In this document: positions 10,831-23,462 of the stretch, in pieces
How the letters are laid out: each line of letters opens with the position of its first letter
Position numbering within the stretch: the first letter of the stretch is position 1
Source of the DNA: Haliclona indistincta
Lineage: Eukaryota; Porifera; Demospongiae; Haplosclerida; Chalinidae
Length of the DNA: 64,000 nucleotides
Direction: 5' to 3'
Assembly: GCA_964017065.1 (NCBI GenBank)
Contig: OZ024784.1
Coordinates: forward strand, 13,373,152-13,437,151
Translations under genes and position numbers: made by a program
The notes under the pieces: model-generated
What the model was told of the DNA's origin: nothing
What the model saw: the letters and a program-made list of their open reading frames with translations, nothing else
Databases searched by the model: none

Positions 10831-13800
10831 TCACTGTCGAGAGATGTGGGCTAAAAATTCTGTGCATCTCCGAATACAGTTTCTATTATTGAAGTGTTGA
10901 ATAAGTTTCTTCCAGGTTGGGTCGAAACTCAGTAGAGATTTATTTCCTGGTATTGCAAAAAAATAGTAATAAAAACAAATAATTATGTGTACATTACCTA
11001 TGATGACCAGTCCATGCTTGCTGCGTGTGATACCAACATTAATTTGATGAGGATTGGTAATGAAGCCCAAGTTAGCTCTAAGCCAGCCAATGTCGGGCTG
11101 TCCTTCACAGTTGGGCATTTCTTCCTCTCGTTGTGATCTCACTGTCGACAGTACCACTATGTCATACTCACTTCCTGTACGAGTATAATGAATTGGGACT
11201 AACTTTATTTGCAAACTTACCTTGGCTTTCTGTAATGGTTTTGATTTCCACTTTATTATCTAACTGCCTTTTGATCTCTTCTCTCTGAGCCGAGTAAGGG
11301 GTTAGGACAGCAATTTTGTCTGGTTTCACTTTAAACTTTTCAATGAGCACATTCACAATTTGGGTCTGCAGAGCCATTGTATAATAATTATCTATGTTCT
11401 GCACAACAACTCACAACACGAATTGCTTCAGTTTGATTGTACTTGGACTCCAGACCAACACGTACTGCTTTATGATGACCAGTGTGGGACTCTTTTTCAC
11501 TACTCATCAAATCACAGAATAAAAATGGATATTTACTCGGCCAGAAACGTTCAAGTCCAGTCAATTGATGACGATAGGCTAGTCGCTGTGATGTCTTCAG
11601 CTTTCCTTCATAGAATTGATTCGAGGGGAATTCACATATGGAATGAATCTGTATTTGTATATGGAACATCATGATAGAAAGCTATGAAACACTAACCATT
11701 CTGTACTGTTCCTCAAGAAGAATTGGCTCCACTCCTACTTGCTCTACGTATCGCTGGAAGAGGGACACTCCCAAGCCATTCAGCTCAGCAGGCGTGTGCT
11801 CGATCACCGGCTGAAGCTGCTTGTGATCTCCAATGAGTACAACATGCTTTGCTCTCAGTATTGGTATCATGCACTCTGGTTCCATTGCCATTGCAGCTTC
11901 GTCTATTATCACATATTCAGGTATTACACTCTTTATGATGCGGTGACTCGATGCTTCACTACAAGTGCACAAAATAAGATCTGCTCTCTTGAGGGCAGCC
12001 AATTCTGCTGCATGAATACTTTTACGATACTCTTCTTGTCTTTTAGCTGAGGGAATCTTGTTCTGCATTGAAAGTCGACTAAAAAGTTCATCAAAAACTT
12101 CAAGATTCTTGTTTCTGGATCTGATGATATGATGCAAAGCATATTTATCATAACCTGGTTTGCTCTTCGCATTTGTTCGCTCTTTCTGGAACACATCTGA
12201 ATCAGACTTTGGACCTGGGAAATCTTTTTTCTCTACAGCCTTGCTGTACACTCGGATAGTAGCATCAGCAAGATCACCACCAGCAGCTGAGCCTTCCTGT
12301 AGCAGCAGTTCTAAAAAGTTATTAAATGAGTGCATTATGTCTGACTGATTAGCAGAAACATACCAAGTACCACATTGACTGACTGATGAGAGGGTCCACA
12401 ATACATTACACATGGCTTCAGGGGTGCATCACTGCTATTTTCTTTTAAAACAGGTTTATGTGAATGTTCCATTCTTAACTTCATGACCAGTGCATAAGCC
12501 AGGTGTGCTCCTGTTACACTCTTGCCTGTTCCTATGGTAGTCAAACAGGAGTCAATACTTCAGTTTGTACCGGTTGCCTACATGTACCTGGTGGACCCTG
12601 AATTAGTGTGAATTCATTGCTCCAGGCAGTCTTAATGGCATCTGCTTGATACTTATTTAGATGAACTGGGTCTTTATCTTGATTCCATAGAGAGAAGGCT
12701 ATTTTAAGCTGCCGATCACCGAGAGGAAGACTTTGCTTAACAAATTCTAAAGATAAAGCAGATGATGTAATCAATAGTAGACTAACTCAAATCAACTCAC
12801 TTGATTTACACGTAGCATTTCCAAGTGCTATTTTTCGAGCCAAGTGTGATGAATCAAAACTTCTTAGTTGGTTCAGACATCGATATGTTCTCCTATGAAA
12901 ATAATAATGAACCCAAAACACTCAAAGTTATATAATCACCTGTATGGAATAGAGAGGGGAACCAGCTGCACCTCACAATGAATGCGCTGCTCTATAACTG
13001 ACTTCATTGCAGGACTAATATAGTTAGTACTTCGACCAACAAACTTCAACTTCAAAGTTCGTCGAGTTAGTACTTTTGTGTCGTCCACATCATCTTGTAC
13101 GTTTTCAATTACCATATGCAAAACAAACATAGTGTTGCAGGTCTGCGCTGTGTAGCGGATGCACAGAAGACCGCCAATGTTGAAGTCGAAGAACTGAAGA
13201 GATGAATTGCAGAAATCTTTCTCAAACACAATTTCGGCATTTGTGGTTTCAGCCAATTGATAAAAGGTTTTACCGGAGGAGTCAAACCTAGCTTGTAAAC
13301 GTGGCCACTTTATCACAACATCTTGGATAACTAAAAATTCGCTGTCAGTAATGCTCTTCACAGATGCTTCAGCCAATAAGACTTCTTCCCAAAGGGAAAA
13401 ATACCTATGGATATCACCGTACGCCTTTCGACTTGCATTTGTAGTGATAGCTCCTGTGAAGCATTGAGCTGGGCTGCTGTTGTGCTGTATGCAGACCCTC
13501 ACTGTTGGAGCTACCTCTAAGAGCTGGATTGTTGGTAAAAGCAAATGCTTCTCTTGTGAGGCAGCGACCCAGACTTTCATCACTTCCGCAAATTCAAGTA
13601 GCCGTTGTATGGTAAGAATCCAAAGAGGAGACTTCTTTACAAGCAAATCAGTTGCGGGAGATTTAGAAACATCTTCTACTTGGAAGTTGTCCTTCAGTTG
13701 TGCTTGCACTTTAGCTGTTTTGGGCATTTCTCCTGATTGCAACAGAGCAAGAACTTTCTTCCAGTTTTTGTATGGTACAGCTAAGGTTGTCGGTTTGAAC

Positions 13801-16800
13801 TTTAAATGAAAGTCTTGCTTTGTCCAGTTATCAGTGGCAAAGTCTTCTTCACAAGCTAGAAAAGTAGCCATGACTGACTCATTCTTTGAGGATTCTTTGT
13901 CACTTTTGAGACACACATTCATAAGACCAGGATTTAATCGAAGTGTGTCAGTTGCACCAGTACAGGAACAAACTTTAACTTTCCATTCTCCTGTTGTAAA
14001 ATCATTCTGTGATGGTCCAGAATGCAGGCTAGTAGCTCGAAGAAGCTTATACTGAATAGACCATCTGTGCCTACCAACACTACTCATTGCAGGATCATGA
14101 AAGCGGAGTTGAATCTCTCGTTTGTCTTTTTCTACTATGCAAGCATCAAACTGCTGACTGCTCTGCAGTAATTCTTCTGATAGAGCTACTCCATTCAAAG
14201 ATGACTCAAATATTTTGCTTCTCTTTGAAGCCTTGTCAGCTTCTGTACAGATACTGTCCAATTCCTTCTTTGTGTATGGTCGTGGCTTATTTTCAATCAC
14301 AGCTCTCAGTTGTCGTTGCATAACAATATCTACGTACCTTCGAATTGGTGATGTGAAGTGGGTATAACAGTCACATGCGAGGTCGTCATGACGTTGCTGT
14401 TGCCCATCGCTTACTGTGACATAGCTACTGGGCCTTTTAATGCCAATGAGTTGACTATTGGCAGTCAAGAACTGTGGGTGATTTGATTCATTGGCAAGAA
14501 AATGAATTGCTTGAGCAACATCACCTCTATCTAGACACTGATTCACTTTCTGAACAAGATCAAACAAGAGAGCAACTTTAAAATCATCAGAAGGAATCGA
14601 CTTAGATGAATGAGAAATAAGGCTGTTGAAGCAGGCTAAGCTTTTTGAGTGACTCTTTCTTAGTTCAACCAGCGACTTTTCTTCAGGAGGCTCTTGCTGT
14701 TTCAAGATCAAATCTGCACGTTTTCTGAGTTGATAATTAGAATCTGGATGTTTTCTGAGCAGGTACTTGGCAACTGTCACATTAGTAAAAATCATGAGCT
14801 CTTCAACAAGCCGGTGGGCTTCTATACATTCTTCAACACCAGGTTCTTTACTTTGAACTACAAAAGCAGCTTGCTTTAAACGGTTAAAGGCTAAAAATTT
14901 CACAAACTTCCACAATATGTGTATTTTCCAAGCATAACAACCAGGAGCAATTTGAGAATAAGAGGTAGGAAAGCTTTTTTGTAATAGGCTCTGTGCTTCT
15001 TTGTACGAAAACTTTCGCTGTGAAGTAACTTTATTCAACTCTATACCAGGAGTTGTGTAACCTTCCACCTTACCATCTACCAGAGTGATGGTGCTGAAGA
15101 TAGTGAATGCATTGACACAGTTGCCAGGTGTAAAGCTAGCAGTTTTGACAGCGTCCGGTGGCAACATGTCACTAACTAACCTTTCTTTAAGATAAAGACT
15201 GCAACCTCTGGCCATTGCTGCCTTGTCCACATCACTTCCTTTCTTGATTAGAGCTCCAACATCTGTTATATGAATGCCTATCTTGAATTTTTGATCTCCC
15301 GGAATCTTCTCTATTGAGAAGGCATCATCCAAGTCTTCAGCACATTCAGGATCAATTGTAAAGGCAGAAGTAACATGAGGGTAAGGCGAAGGAGGTTGCT
15401 GAGAGAATTGAGTTATAGAAGAAAGTTGAGCTCCAATGACGTTATGCTCAATCTTGAGCAAGGTTAGTCCAGCAAGGAGAGACTGGGCAGAAGGAAGAGC
15501 ACCAACTATGATCCCAAGAGGATAAATTAGATTACGACGCCATCGTAAGTAATAGACGACGAAGACCATTGACTTGGCTACATCAAGTGGTATAAAATCA
15601 GAAATCTTTGGGCTAGAACCAATGCTCGCAGGATCAAAGCATACTACGCCTTTACGTTCTTTTTTTGTTAAGGTGGGAAGGTTAGCAAACTTTGGAAGCC
15701 GATTGTCTAATGGAAAGAACATGATGCTATTGTTGGGATCAACTCGACATAAAAACCTCTCTCCAAAGTGCTGTTCCTGCATAGCTGCTTCTGTAGCTCT
15801 ATCAAGAAGGACTCTACCTTTCTTTGTGTAAGGATTGACCACAATTGGTACTTGGTCTCCTTCAAATGCACCTCGTCGGTTGCTAAGGCTATCAATTTCT
15901 ATACTCTTTCCATCATCAGTAATAGCTTGTGCTTTGCGAAAGCTTTGAAAATTCAAAGTGCATAGTACAATGCTGCCAGTATGCTCATCATCTTTCGTAT
16001 TTACCCATTTCATTTTCACTCCTCCAGCTTTGGGCTTCTGGATTAAGCTCACTGAACATTTAAACTCGTCTCGCTTGTGCAAATCAGTAATATAACGATC
16101 TAGCACACTATCAATACTTTCAGCAGCAGACTGCTTAGCAAACCTATCCTCAAAACTAACTTCAGCCCACAGCTGTTTGATTTTTGAAGGCACATTTTCT
16201 TTTTGGGCATTAATGAATAACGCAAGAGAGTTGCAAGCTATGCAACGGCGAAGAAACTCGGCCCAAAAGCCAACATCCACCTCTTTGCTGATTTTTAGCA
16301 GCCGAAAAGGGTTACCCACACAATAGACGAGAGATTGTGCACGAGTGACAACTGTGTTGAATACATACTCATTGCAGATTGTGTGAGTGGGATCCCAAAT
16401 CTTGCCAGAAGAATTTGTGGGCTCCACTGTACTTAGAAACACAGCAACAAACTCTTCACCTGATGGAACAAAGCTTAATTTTGCAATAAAGGTTTCGCTG
16501 TAATTTTACCTTGAATGTTGTAGGTTGGCATAATGTTCACTCGTCCACTATAAAAGAGGTCAGAATTTTTGGTACGAAGCTTTGTTCGCAAAAGAGAAAC
16601 CTATAAATACATTATAAGAGTGATCATACACGTTTAAAGCACACCAACCTGGTCTTTTGTCGAGGCAAGCACTCCTATACTCAAAACTCTTCCAGCTGCT
16701 TCCTCAAGCTCTTCCCAGTGATTCATCCAGTGATGGTGAAACTCAAGAACCTTGTCAATTATTACACAAGCTTCCTTATCGTCAAATCCTGGAAGGCTTT

Positions 16801-19099
16801 TTAGGTCAGAATCATCAAAAGAGGTGCAAGCAAACACAAGAGGATAAGGAGCTAGAGGATGAGGCTTGCTAGTGCTTCGACTGAGTAGTGTGTGTTCATA
16901 AAACAGGCTGGAAGAGAGGGTCAGGATAGTTGGATGACAACGATAGTTAGTCAGCAGAGTGAATGAGTGAGTTTTAGCCAACTTAGTGCCCCGATAGCAG
17001 TCGTAAAGCCGCTGCAGCAAAGATATTCCCAATCCATTCTCAAGAGCTGGCTTGCTTATTACCGATGTTTGTGGTCCGACCTATGAAAGAAATTGCATGA
17101 AATAATTGCAGCATTATTATAGATACTAACCTGATGGTTGTCTCCAGCAATTATAATCTTAGTGGTACTGTCAGCAAGTGTAAGGGCACATAGGACCTCT
17201 GGCTCAGTGGATTGTGCTCCTTCATCAATCAGGATATGGGTGAATTGTAGACCATACTGTATTTGCATATTTCCGAGTTGAGAAGCAGTTATGAAGGTTG
17301 TAACTAAAAGTCGATGCCTTCCAGTAACTTGATCAGGTGTGACAACAAGGGTAGCTTGAGGAGCTATGACCTGAGAACGAGCATGATCATTTGCTACAAC
17401 TCGTGTTGGGCGTAGAGATGGATTTTGGTTATTGAACTCGTTGCAGTAGTGCTCACAGAAGTAATCTGCTCCTCTGTTCATGTGTGTACAGACTAGGATA
17501 TAGTTCCTTTGCTGATGGCTGTCAAGATTAACTACTGCGTTTACGAGTAGCCTGGTCTTCCCTGTACCAAATGGTCCAAGAATTAGGAATGGGTAGGCGG
17601 GATCACACTTGAGCAATTGCTGCAGCGCATCTGCCTGATACTCATCATCCAGGATTCCTTTCTTAATCCTGTGAAAATGCATCTGCTTTCTTCTCCATGA
17701 CCTTAGTTTTGTCGGAATAAGCTTTTCCAGAAGGTCAGGATTTACTTTTGCTAAAGCTCTTGGAATGGTGTCATATGACTGTACCTCAAAGTGCAGATGA
17801 ACTGGACCTTGGCATCTAAGCAACCTGCCAGGTATTTTATCAAGACACAAGACAGATTCATGGTTGAAAACTTCTTTTGAAATTTGAGACGGCACAAAGG
17901 TATGACTTGCATTGGATGTAGCTAATACAGTCACTTTCGCATGATGAAAAGTGGCATACTCGATCGATGCATATGCAACACCATAGAGGTAACCTTTACC
18001 ACCTCGTATTTGTAGTTGGGCATCTGTATCACACCTGAAACGAAAGTGGTGATAAGATATCCTATACATCATGCACAACTCACTCAGATATCATTTTCCT
18101 GGATTGTTCAAGCTCTTCCAGATAAAGCAGCAACCGAAAACAGCGCTTGTAGTTGTCTTTTGATAGCACTTCATCAGACTCTAAAACTCTCATGAGAGAT
18201 GAGGAGGAAATATCGTCAGGATATGTGTGCCTCTCACAAAATAAATCAAAGGATTCTTTCGCATTCTGCAATGAAGTAACAACTAATAATTTGGACCCTT
18301 ATTTATGCTACTTACTCGATATGAAACCTTGCACATATTTCTCATCAGAGAGAATCTCCAGTATTCTAGCTCCTCATCAGAATGGCAGTGATTAACATTA
18401 TCGCATCCTTGAGCATTACATCGTTCCAGCGATGTAATATTTGAAATCCAGCTAGGAATTTCCTTTACTTGGACAACAGCTTTGCTATCATTTGAAAGAG
18501 CCACTCTGACTCTAGTAGTAGAAGCATATGATAGATTCGAAACTATAATACACAATGGTCTACCTTGCAGTGTTATTGTGAGAGTCAGGCTCAATGCACT
18601 TCAGCCATAACAGCCACACAGCTCTCTTGTGGACCACAAAACATGTCTTGCACACAAGAGGAAATGCAGTGCTTTTGCAGTAGAGAAGATGGTTGTTGCT
18701 CTTCCCTATAGTCTTTCCAACTGTAACATACATGTAGTAGTAATTCTACAATGTACAGTGTTCATTACCTCGGAGCAGAGTGGTTTTTTTCGTTGACCAG
18801 GCGATACGATTCAATTCGCTGTGAGAGAACCTGCAGGAATCACCGCGCCGACAATCCGGGTAGTTGTGGCACATAGCAAAGCGGCCAGGGAAGTGGAAAG
18901 CGCGCCATGGCAATGGTTGTACTTCCTTCAACAGCATTTCTTCATGGTCGACTACGACTGGGACCCTGCCATCAGTGTGGTCTCCGTGCGGTCTGAAGCA
19001 CTGAACGAGTGCTAGGTGCAGGCAGTGTGGTTTCTCCTCCAGACACTGACGGCACACTGGATGCTCCCATGGGCCATAGAATCCACTGAATTTGCTCAT
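10831..19099 (-). CDS. HELZ2: HELZ2-like protein: C3H zinc fingers, SF1 helicase, RNB exonuclease, SF1 helicase
   Basis: Sixteen exons: 19099-18769, 18720-18564, 18511-18316, 18265-18084, 18034-17131, 17080-16649, 16600-16510, 16459-12940, 12892-12801, 12746-12588, 12531-12364, 12310-11697, 11648-11415, 11365-11221, 11174-10998, 10946-10831; 7518 nt (2505 aa; HELZ2 is about 2650). The N-terminus has CCCH clusters (MCHNYPDCRRGDSCRFSH; CNAQGCDNVNHCH). Helicase 1 (about residues 400-790) has Walker A GPFGTGKT, motif II DEGAQSTEPE and motif VI region VVTRAQS. The RNB domain (about 1120-1480) keeps all four acidic metal ligands in TIDPECAEDLDDAF and a C-terminal SPIRRYVDIVMQR. Helicase 2 (about 2000-2480) has GPPGTGKS, DEAAMAMEPE, GDHKQLQPV, EEQYRM and VGITRSKHG. 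Vertebrate HELZ2 is an interferon-induced RNA helicase/3'-5' exonuclease and nuclear-receptor coactivator; the role here is inferred only from architecture. Phases close throughout. Several introns are about 50 nt. Confidence 0.92.
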
Positions 19100-19350
19100 T
19101 GCTCAACCCTAGCTGACAACTGGCCTCAAGTAGGTCAGGTATTTATAAGTACTTCAACTGAACTCCAATTTATAACAAAATGTTATATTCATGTCTTTCC
19201 TGAAAACTGTAGAATAGAGAGGCCTTTTATAAATCACTGGAAAACCATCCCTTGTGTTTTTTGTATTCTAAATATAGTAATGCATTGCGTAATAATGACG
19301 ACTGTGCAGGAACAACATCAAAGTTATGTATACGTCACATGAACACTTTA

Positions 19351-20692
19351 TTATCGTAACTGTCTAGGTAACTGTCTCAGTGCTTCCTGCGGTATGAACC
19401 TATTGTATTTTAGAGTACAGTTGTCTCTAATCAGCTGGCACGTGATCCTGGCTATATTCCTGGCGTCATCGAGCCCACAGTGTTGCCGTCCCTCAAACTC
19501 CAATCCCAGTTTCTCCAACATGGCTGACAGATTACCACTGTGTGTCTGGTAGAAGCTGCCAAACAGTTTCCGTACATCAATCCACTTGTGCATAAAAGAT
19601 GGAAATTGACAAGAACTGAGAACACATTGTGGAAACAGACAATCTCTGATGTCCCATGGACTGTAAGAAACAAATAAAACACACAATTACTAGTAATTAC
19701 AACAGAATAAAATTTCCCTATTTAATTTAAGGGAAGTTCGCCTTTGAATTGGGCGTAAAATTGTATAGCTTATAATTATGTTGGGTCATGGTGATAGGCA
19801 CAGGTATTTGTAGGTACTACACATAATTAGTACCAGTCAGTGACAATGCAGAACTTGTCAGCTGATAATTTATTCGTAGTGAGCCATTCAGTGAACATCT
19901 GCATCACTCGAGGAAATCTTGGAGCACTGTCAACCTGAGACTATGAAAGAAACCATTGATGCAGGTACAGTGATACATTTTGTACACACTATTATTACAG
20001 TGAATTAACTGGAGACAATGAATATTGGTTTGGCAGATGAATCTCCAAGAAACACACCCTATGAATATCAGTGGACACTCACCTGACTGATTCCAGTTAG
20101 CTTCATACAGAATTCTGAGAGTTTTGGATTCAGCCAGGGTTTGCAATAGCTGTGGAATTCGTATTCCTAAAATTTCAGAGAAACTGATCTGCAACAAAGA
20201 ACATTATATTGTTGTTACATTTTCAAGTGTTCTCAGGTTCAATGCTACCACAGGGAACTCGATAATCTCATGCACATAGTCCACTGGATTGACATCTTCA
20301 CATGTTGCCTCAAAGTCCAACACAAGCAGGTACTCTAGTCCATATGGGTTGTGTTGTGTGGACCGTAGCAACTCTGGTGGACAAGAGTCAGCTGACAGTA
20401 CAGCTTGTTCTCTGAGATGCTGTCGGAGGCGTTTATTGAGCACATCTGGTGAACCTCTTAGAGAATGAAGACAAGATGCGTTCTAGTAGTGTGTGGGACA
20501 GCTGTAATACCTATTATTCAAGCCAAGGTCTCCTAACCGCTGTTTCACCAGATGATGTGACAGACTGTTGACCTCTCCACTAAGCATAGCAAGTCTTTTG
20601 TACAAAGGATGAGATCTTTTCTCAGTTACTACACGCCATTCCGTAGTATTGGTCTGGGTTCTTGTGGTACTGGTATCGTCTGAAGTCGCCAT
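19351..20692 (-). CDS. ERI1: ERI1-type 3'-5' exoribonuclease with SAP domain
   Basis: DEDDh exonuclease that in animals trims histone mRNA 3' ends, 5.8S rRNA and small RNAs. Exons 20692-20511, 20456-20219, 20166-20083, 19934-19834, 19660-19351; 915 nt (304 aa). A SAP-like DNA/RNA-binding helix pair spans the first junction (LVKQRLGDLGL, then VLNKRLRQHL). Catalytic motifs: LDFEATCED (Exo I), TDCPWD (Exo II) and HCGLDDARNIA with the catalytic histidine (Exo III). HEIIEFPVV and KLTGISQ are also family-typical. Exon 3 uses an acceptor at 20166 rather than the nearer one, because only that frame encodes YCKPWLNPKLSEFCMKLTG. The ATG at 20692 lies 36 bases from the divergent phosphatase ATG. LSM10 of the U7 histone-processing machinery is encoded 9 kb away; the proximity may be chance. 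Confidence 0.92.
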
Positions 20693-20728
20693 GCTGATAG
20701 GCGTGACAGAGGCGTGGCGATTTGCGAA
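20693..20728. promoter_or_regulatory. 36-base head-to-head interval, ERI1 and phosphatase A
   Basis: Only 36 bases lie between the divergent ATGs, so the core promoters and 5' UTRs must overlap or extend into coding sequence. The interval contains GGCGTGGCG (20711-20719). The same string recurs at 21440-21448, directly before the ATG of the tandem phosphatase copy. Confidence 0.5.
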
Positions 20729-21202
20729 ATGGCTGAAGGGGCTAAACACTCCGTCTTGTTTGTTTGTTTGGGCAACATTTGTCGCTCAGCAATAGCCGAA
20801 GCAATCTTCAAAAACATGGTAGTGGAAAACAAATGCAGCGGTGAATGGTACATTGATAGCGCAGCGACCTCACGGTACCAGATTGGAGATCTCCCAGATG
20901 AAAGGGGATTGAGGGTTATCAGACGACACGGTATGGACTCGCAGCACCGCGCTAGACAGATTACTAATGAAGACTACAAAACCTTTGAGTACATTTTGTG
21001 CATGGATCACAGCAATATGTCGGATCTGAAGCGGATGGCGCCAAAAGCAGGCTACAAAGCTGAAATCAAACTGCTGGGTAGCTTCGGAGAGGGCAAGTCC
21101 GAAGTCATCGAAGACCCTTATTATGGAGTCGAAGAGGACTTTAAAGTGACATATGAAGAATGTTTGGGTGCATGCATAGGCTTTTTTAAAAGTGTCAAAT
21201 AA
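20729..21202 (+). CDS. ACP1: Low-molecular-weight protein tyrosine phosphatase, copy A
   Basis: Cytosolic phosphatase of the ACP1/LMW-PTP family, 157 aa, the normal length (human about 158). The signature loop CLGNICRS fits C(X)5R(S/T), with the nucleophilic cysteine near residue 14. The general-acid aspartate lies in EDPYYG, with both tyrosines that in the mammalian enzyme are regulatory phosphorylation sites. DSAATSRYQIGDLPDERG and DSQHRARQ are typical. The gene is a single exon, unlike nearly all neighbours and unlike mammalian ACP1, which suggests a retroposed origin before tandem duplication. Start chosen at 20729 because MAEG matches the start of copy B; no upstream in-frame ATG exists. 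Confidence 0.93.
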   Translation: MAEGAKHSVLFVCLGNICRSAIAEAIFKNMVVENKCSGEWYIDSAATSRYQIGDLPDERGLRVIRRHGMDSQHRARQITNEDYKTFEYILCMDHSNMSDLKRMAPKAGYKAEIKLLGSFGEGKSEVIEDPYYGVEEDFKVTYEECLGACIGFFKSVK

Positions 21203-21450
21203 TTTTCTTGAATGACTGAATGTCAACGTTGTTGTAGAGATTCACACGTGGATTGCACTGTCAGCACGTGCGCGGGCAGCCGGGTACTGATTTTGCTTAG
21301 TCATGGTACTGTATATAAGGGTATGGATGCCGAGAATTCTGTGTTCAAGAAAGATTTCTACTCGCATTCAACGTCCTGTAATCTGCGATACTCCTCTTCA
21401 ACGATAAAGGGCAGCAGGCAGCAAAGATACTCCAAGAAGGGCGTGGCGCA

Positions 21451-21933
21451 ATGGCCGAAGGAACAAGGCATTCCGTCTTATTTGTTTGCATGGGAAATAC
21501 CTGCCGTTCAGTGACAGCCGAGGCGATTTTCAAGAATATTATTTCGTTGAACAGGTGTAGCAGTGACTGGTACGTTGACAGTGCAGCCACAGCGAATTAC
21601 CAGATTGGTTCACTACCAAACAAGAAAAGTTTGAAGCTCTTGAGAAGAGATGGTCTAGACTCACAGCATCGCGCTCGACAGCTCACTGCCAGAGATTATA
21701 ATGATTACGAGTACATCTTGTGTATGGACAAATGGAACATGTCTGATCTGAAGCGCTGGGCCCCAAGGGATGGCTACAGAGCTCAGATCAGACTGCTAGG
21801 CAGTTTTTGTGAAAGTGGACCAGAGATCATCAGTGATCCTTATGGTGGAGACGATGAGGAGTTTGAACAGTCGTATAACCAGTGCCAGAGAGGATGTGCA
21901 GGGTTCTTCAGATACATGAATGAACAAGCATAG
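21451..21933 (+). CDS. ACP1: Low-molecular-weight protein tyrosine phosphatase, copy B
   Basis: Tandem intronless paralogue of copy A (160 aa). The active-site loop is CMGNTCRS and the acid aspartate lies in SDPYGG, so the second of the two adjacent tyrosines is replaced by glycine. DSQHRARQLT and YILCMDKWNMSDLKR are conserved. A TATA-like TATATAAG (21312-21319) lies 132 bases before the ATG, and GGCGTGGCG directly precedes the ATG, as in copy A. Divergence between the copies is spread across the protein, so the duplication is not recent. Confidence 0.93.
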   Translation: MAEGTRHSVLFVCMGNTCRSVTAEAIFKNIISLNRCSSDWYVDSAATANYQIGSLPNKKSLKLLRRDGLDSQHRARQLTARDYNDYEYILCMDKWNMSDLKRWAPRDGYRAQIRLLGSFCESGPEIISDPYGGDDEEFEQSYNQCQRGCAGFFRYMNEQA

Positions 21934-22199
21934 ACTAGTTATGTATGACTAATGATTTAGCATGATGATTAATCAATTTTACCAACTTATGTGGTAAATT
22001 CCATGTATTGTTAATAATTTTCACATGTATTAGACAAGACAGTGAATTAGCATTACAGGTAGAACAGAAGCCAATGTACTAAGATATCCACCACAAAGTT
22101 ACTCTATCATAAACATACAGCATTTTATAGCAGTTATTCTGTATACTAGCTAATCAAAAATAATAAATTATACAACACTAAGTTTAGTGTAAAGTCTTT

Positions 22200-23402
22200 T
22201 CAAGATGGCTTTGGAAACATTTGGCCAATACCCATGTATTGTGGATTGGCTGCCATACCTGCACTATACATTGGCATCATGCCGCCACCGCCATATCCAG
22301 AGGCCATTGCACCACCATAACCAGAACCCATCGGCCTCATTCCCATACTAGACTGCATTCCCATTGCTCCACCAGATGCACCAGGTCCCATGCCCATTCC
22401 TGGAGTATGTCCCATGCCCATTCCTGGAGTCTGTCCCATGCCCATTCCTGGAGTCTGACCCATGCCCATTCTTGGAGTTGGTCCCATACCCATGCTTGGA
22501 TTAGGTCCCATGCCCATCCCTTGCATTCCAAAATGTCCCGTGCCCATTCCTGAATGTCCCATAGGCATCCCTGAAGGAGCACCCATACCCATTCCACCAG
22601 GACTAGAACTAAGGTTCATACTGGCTATCGGAGCTGCTAGTCCGGTGGTATCAATATTGTAGTTTGGCTTGGAGGAGTTTGGAGGGTGAGAAGGAGAAGA
22701 GGAATTTCCTCTGGTGCCTACAGAGAGCTGGTTCATAGTAGGAGCTGAAGAGGTCGTTGATGTTTTAGACTTATTTGATGAAAAGTCAAGATCTATGTTG
22801 ACACCAGGAGAACTCCACATGCCAGTGGACTGAGTGAGAAATAATAATAATGATGATAAAATCATTATGTATGTGAATTACCTTAGGTTCTGACATTAGT
22901 GAGGGAGTAGTTTGTGGTGCCTATAGAAGACAAAAATACTAGTAAGCGAGGGAGGGATATGTGTATGTACCTGAGAGAAAGGTTGAGAATTTTGCATTTG
23001 TAGCAGAGGTGTTGTTGTACTTCCCTACAATGATAGACACCGAAACTAAAGTACAGGTTAAAAGTACAACAAATAAGAACCAAGTCATTTTTACATCAGT
23101 ACTGAAATCATAATAATGCATCAGTCATAATAGGTTTCACTGATATGGCAGTTTTAACTAAATTACTGTGAACTAGAGTGAAAAATAGTAAATCCATACC
23201 TGTGGTGCCAGTAGAGATTGAGAAGTGTCAGGAAAGGCAGCAGACGAAGAAGAAACATTCTGAAATGCACTAAAATCTCCAAACTGAGCAAAAGGTTGTT
23301 GAGCCGGCTGAGTTACAACTGGAGCAGCTGCTGCTGCTGGGAAACTAGAGAACTGTCCAAAATCATTCAAACCACCTGAAGCTGATAATAGACAGCCATA
23401 AA

Positions 23403-23462
<60 letters not shown>

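Noticed and set aside
18512..18563. Continuous exon across 18316-18720 in the HELZ2-like gene
   Set aside because: Two frames each contain a stop here; removing a 52-nt GT-AG intron restores one continuous frame.
22221..22662. Plus-strand His/Thr- and Pro-rich open frames
   Set aside because: They are shadows of the Met/Gly-rich repeat encoding the CLINT1 C-terminus on the minus strand.
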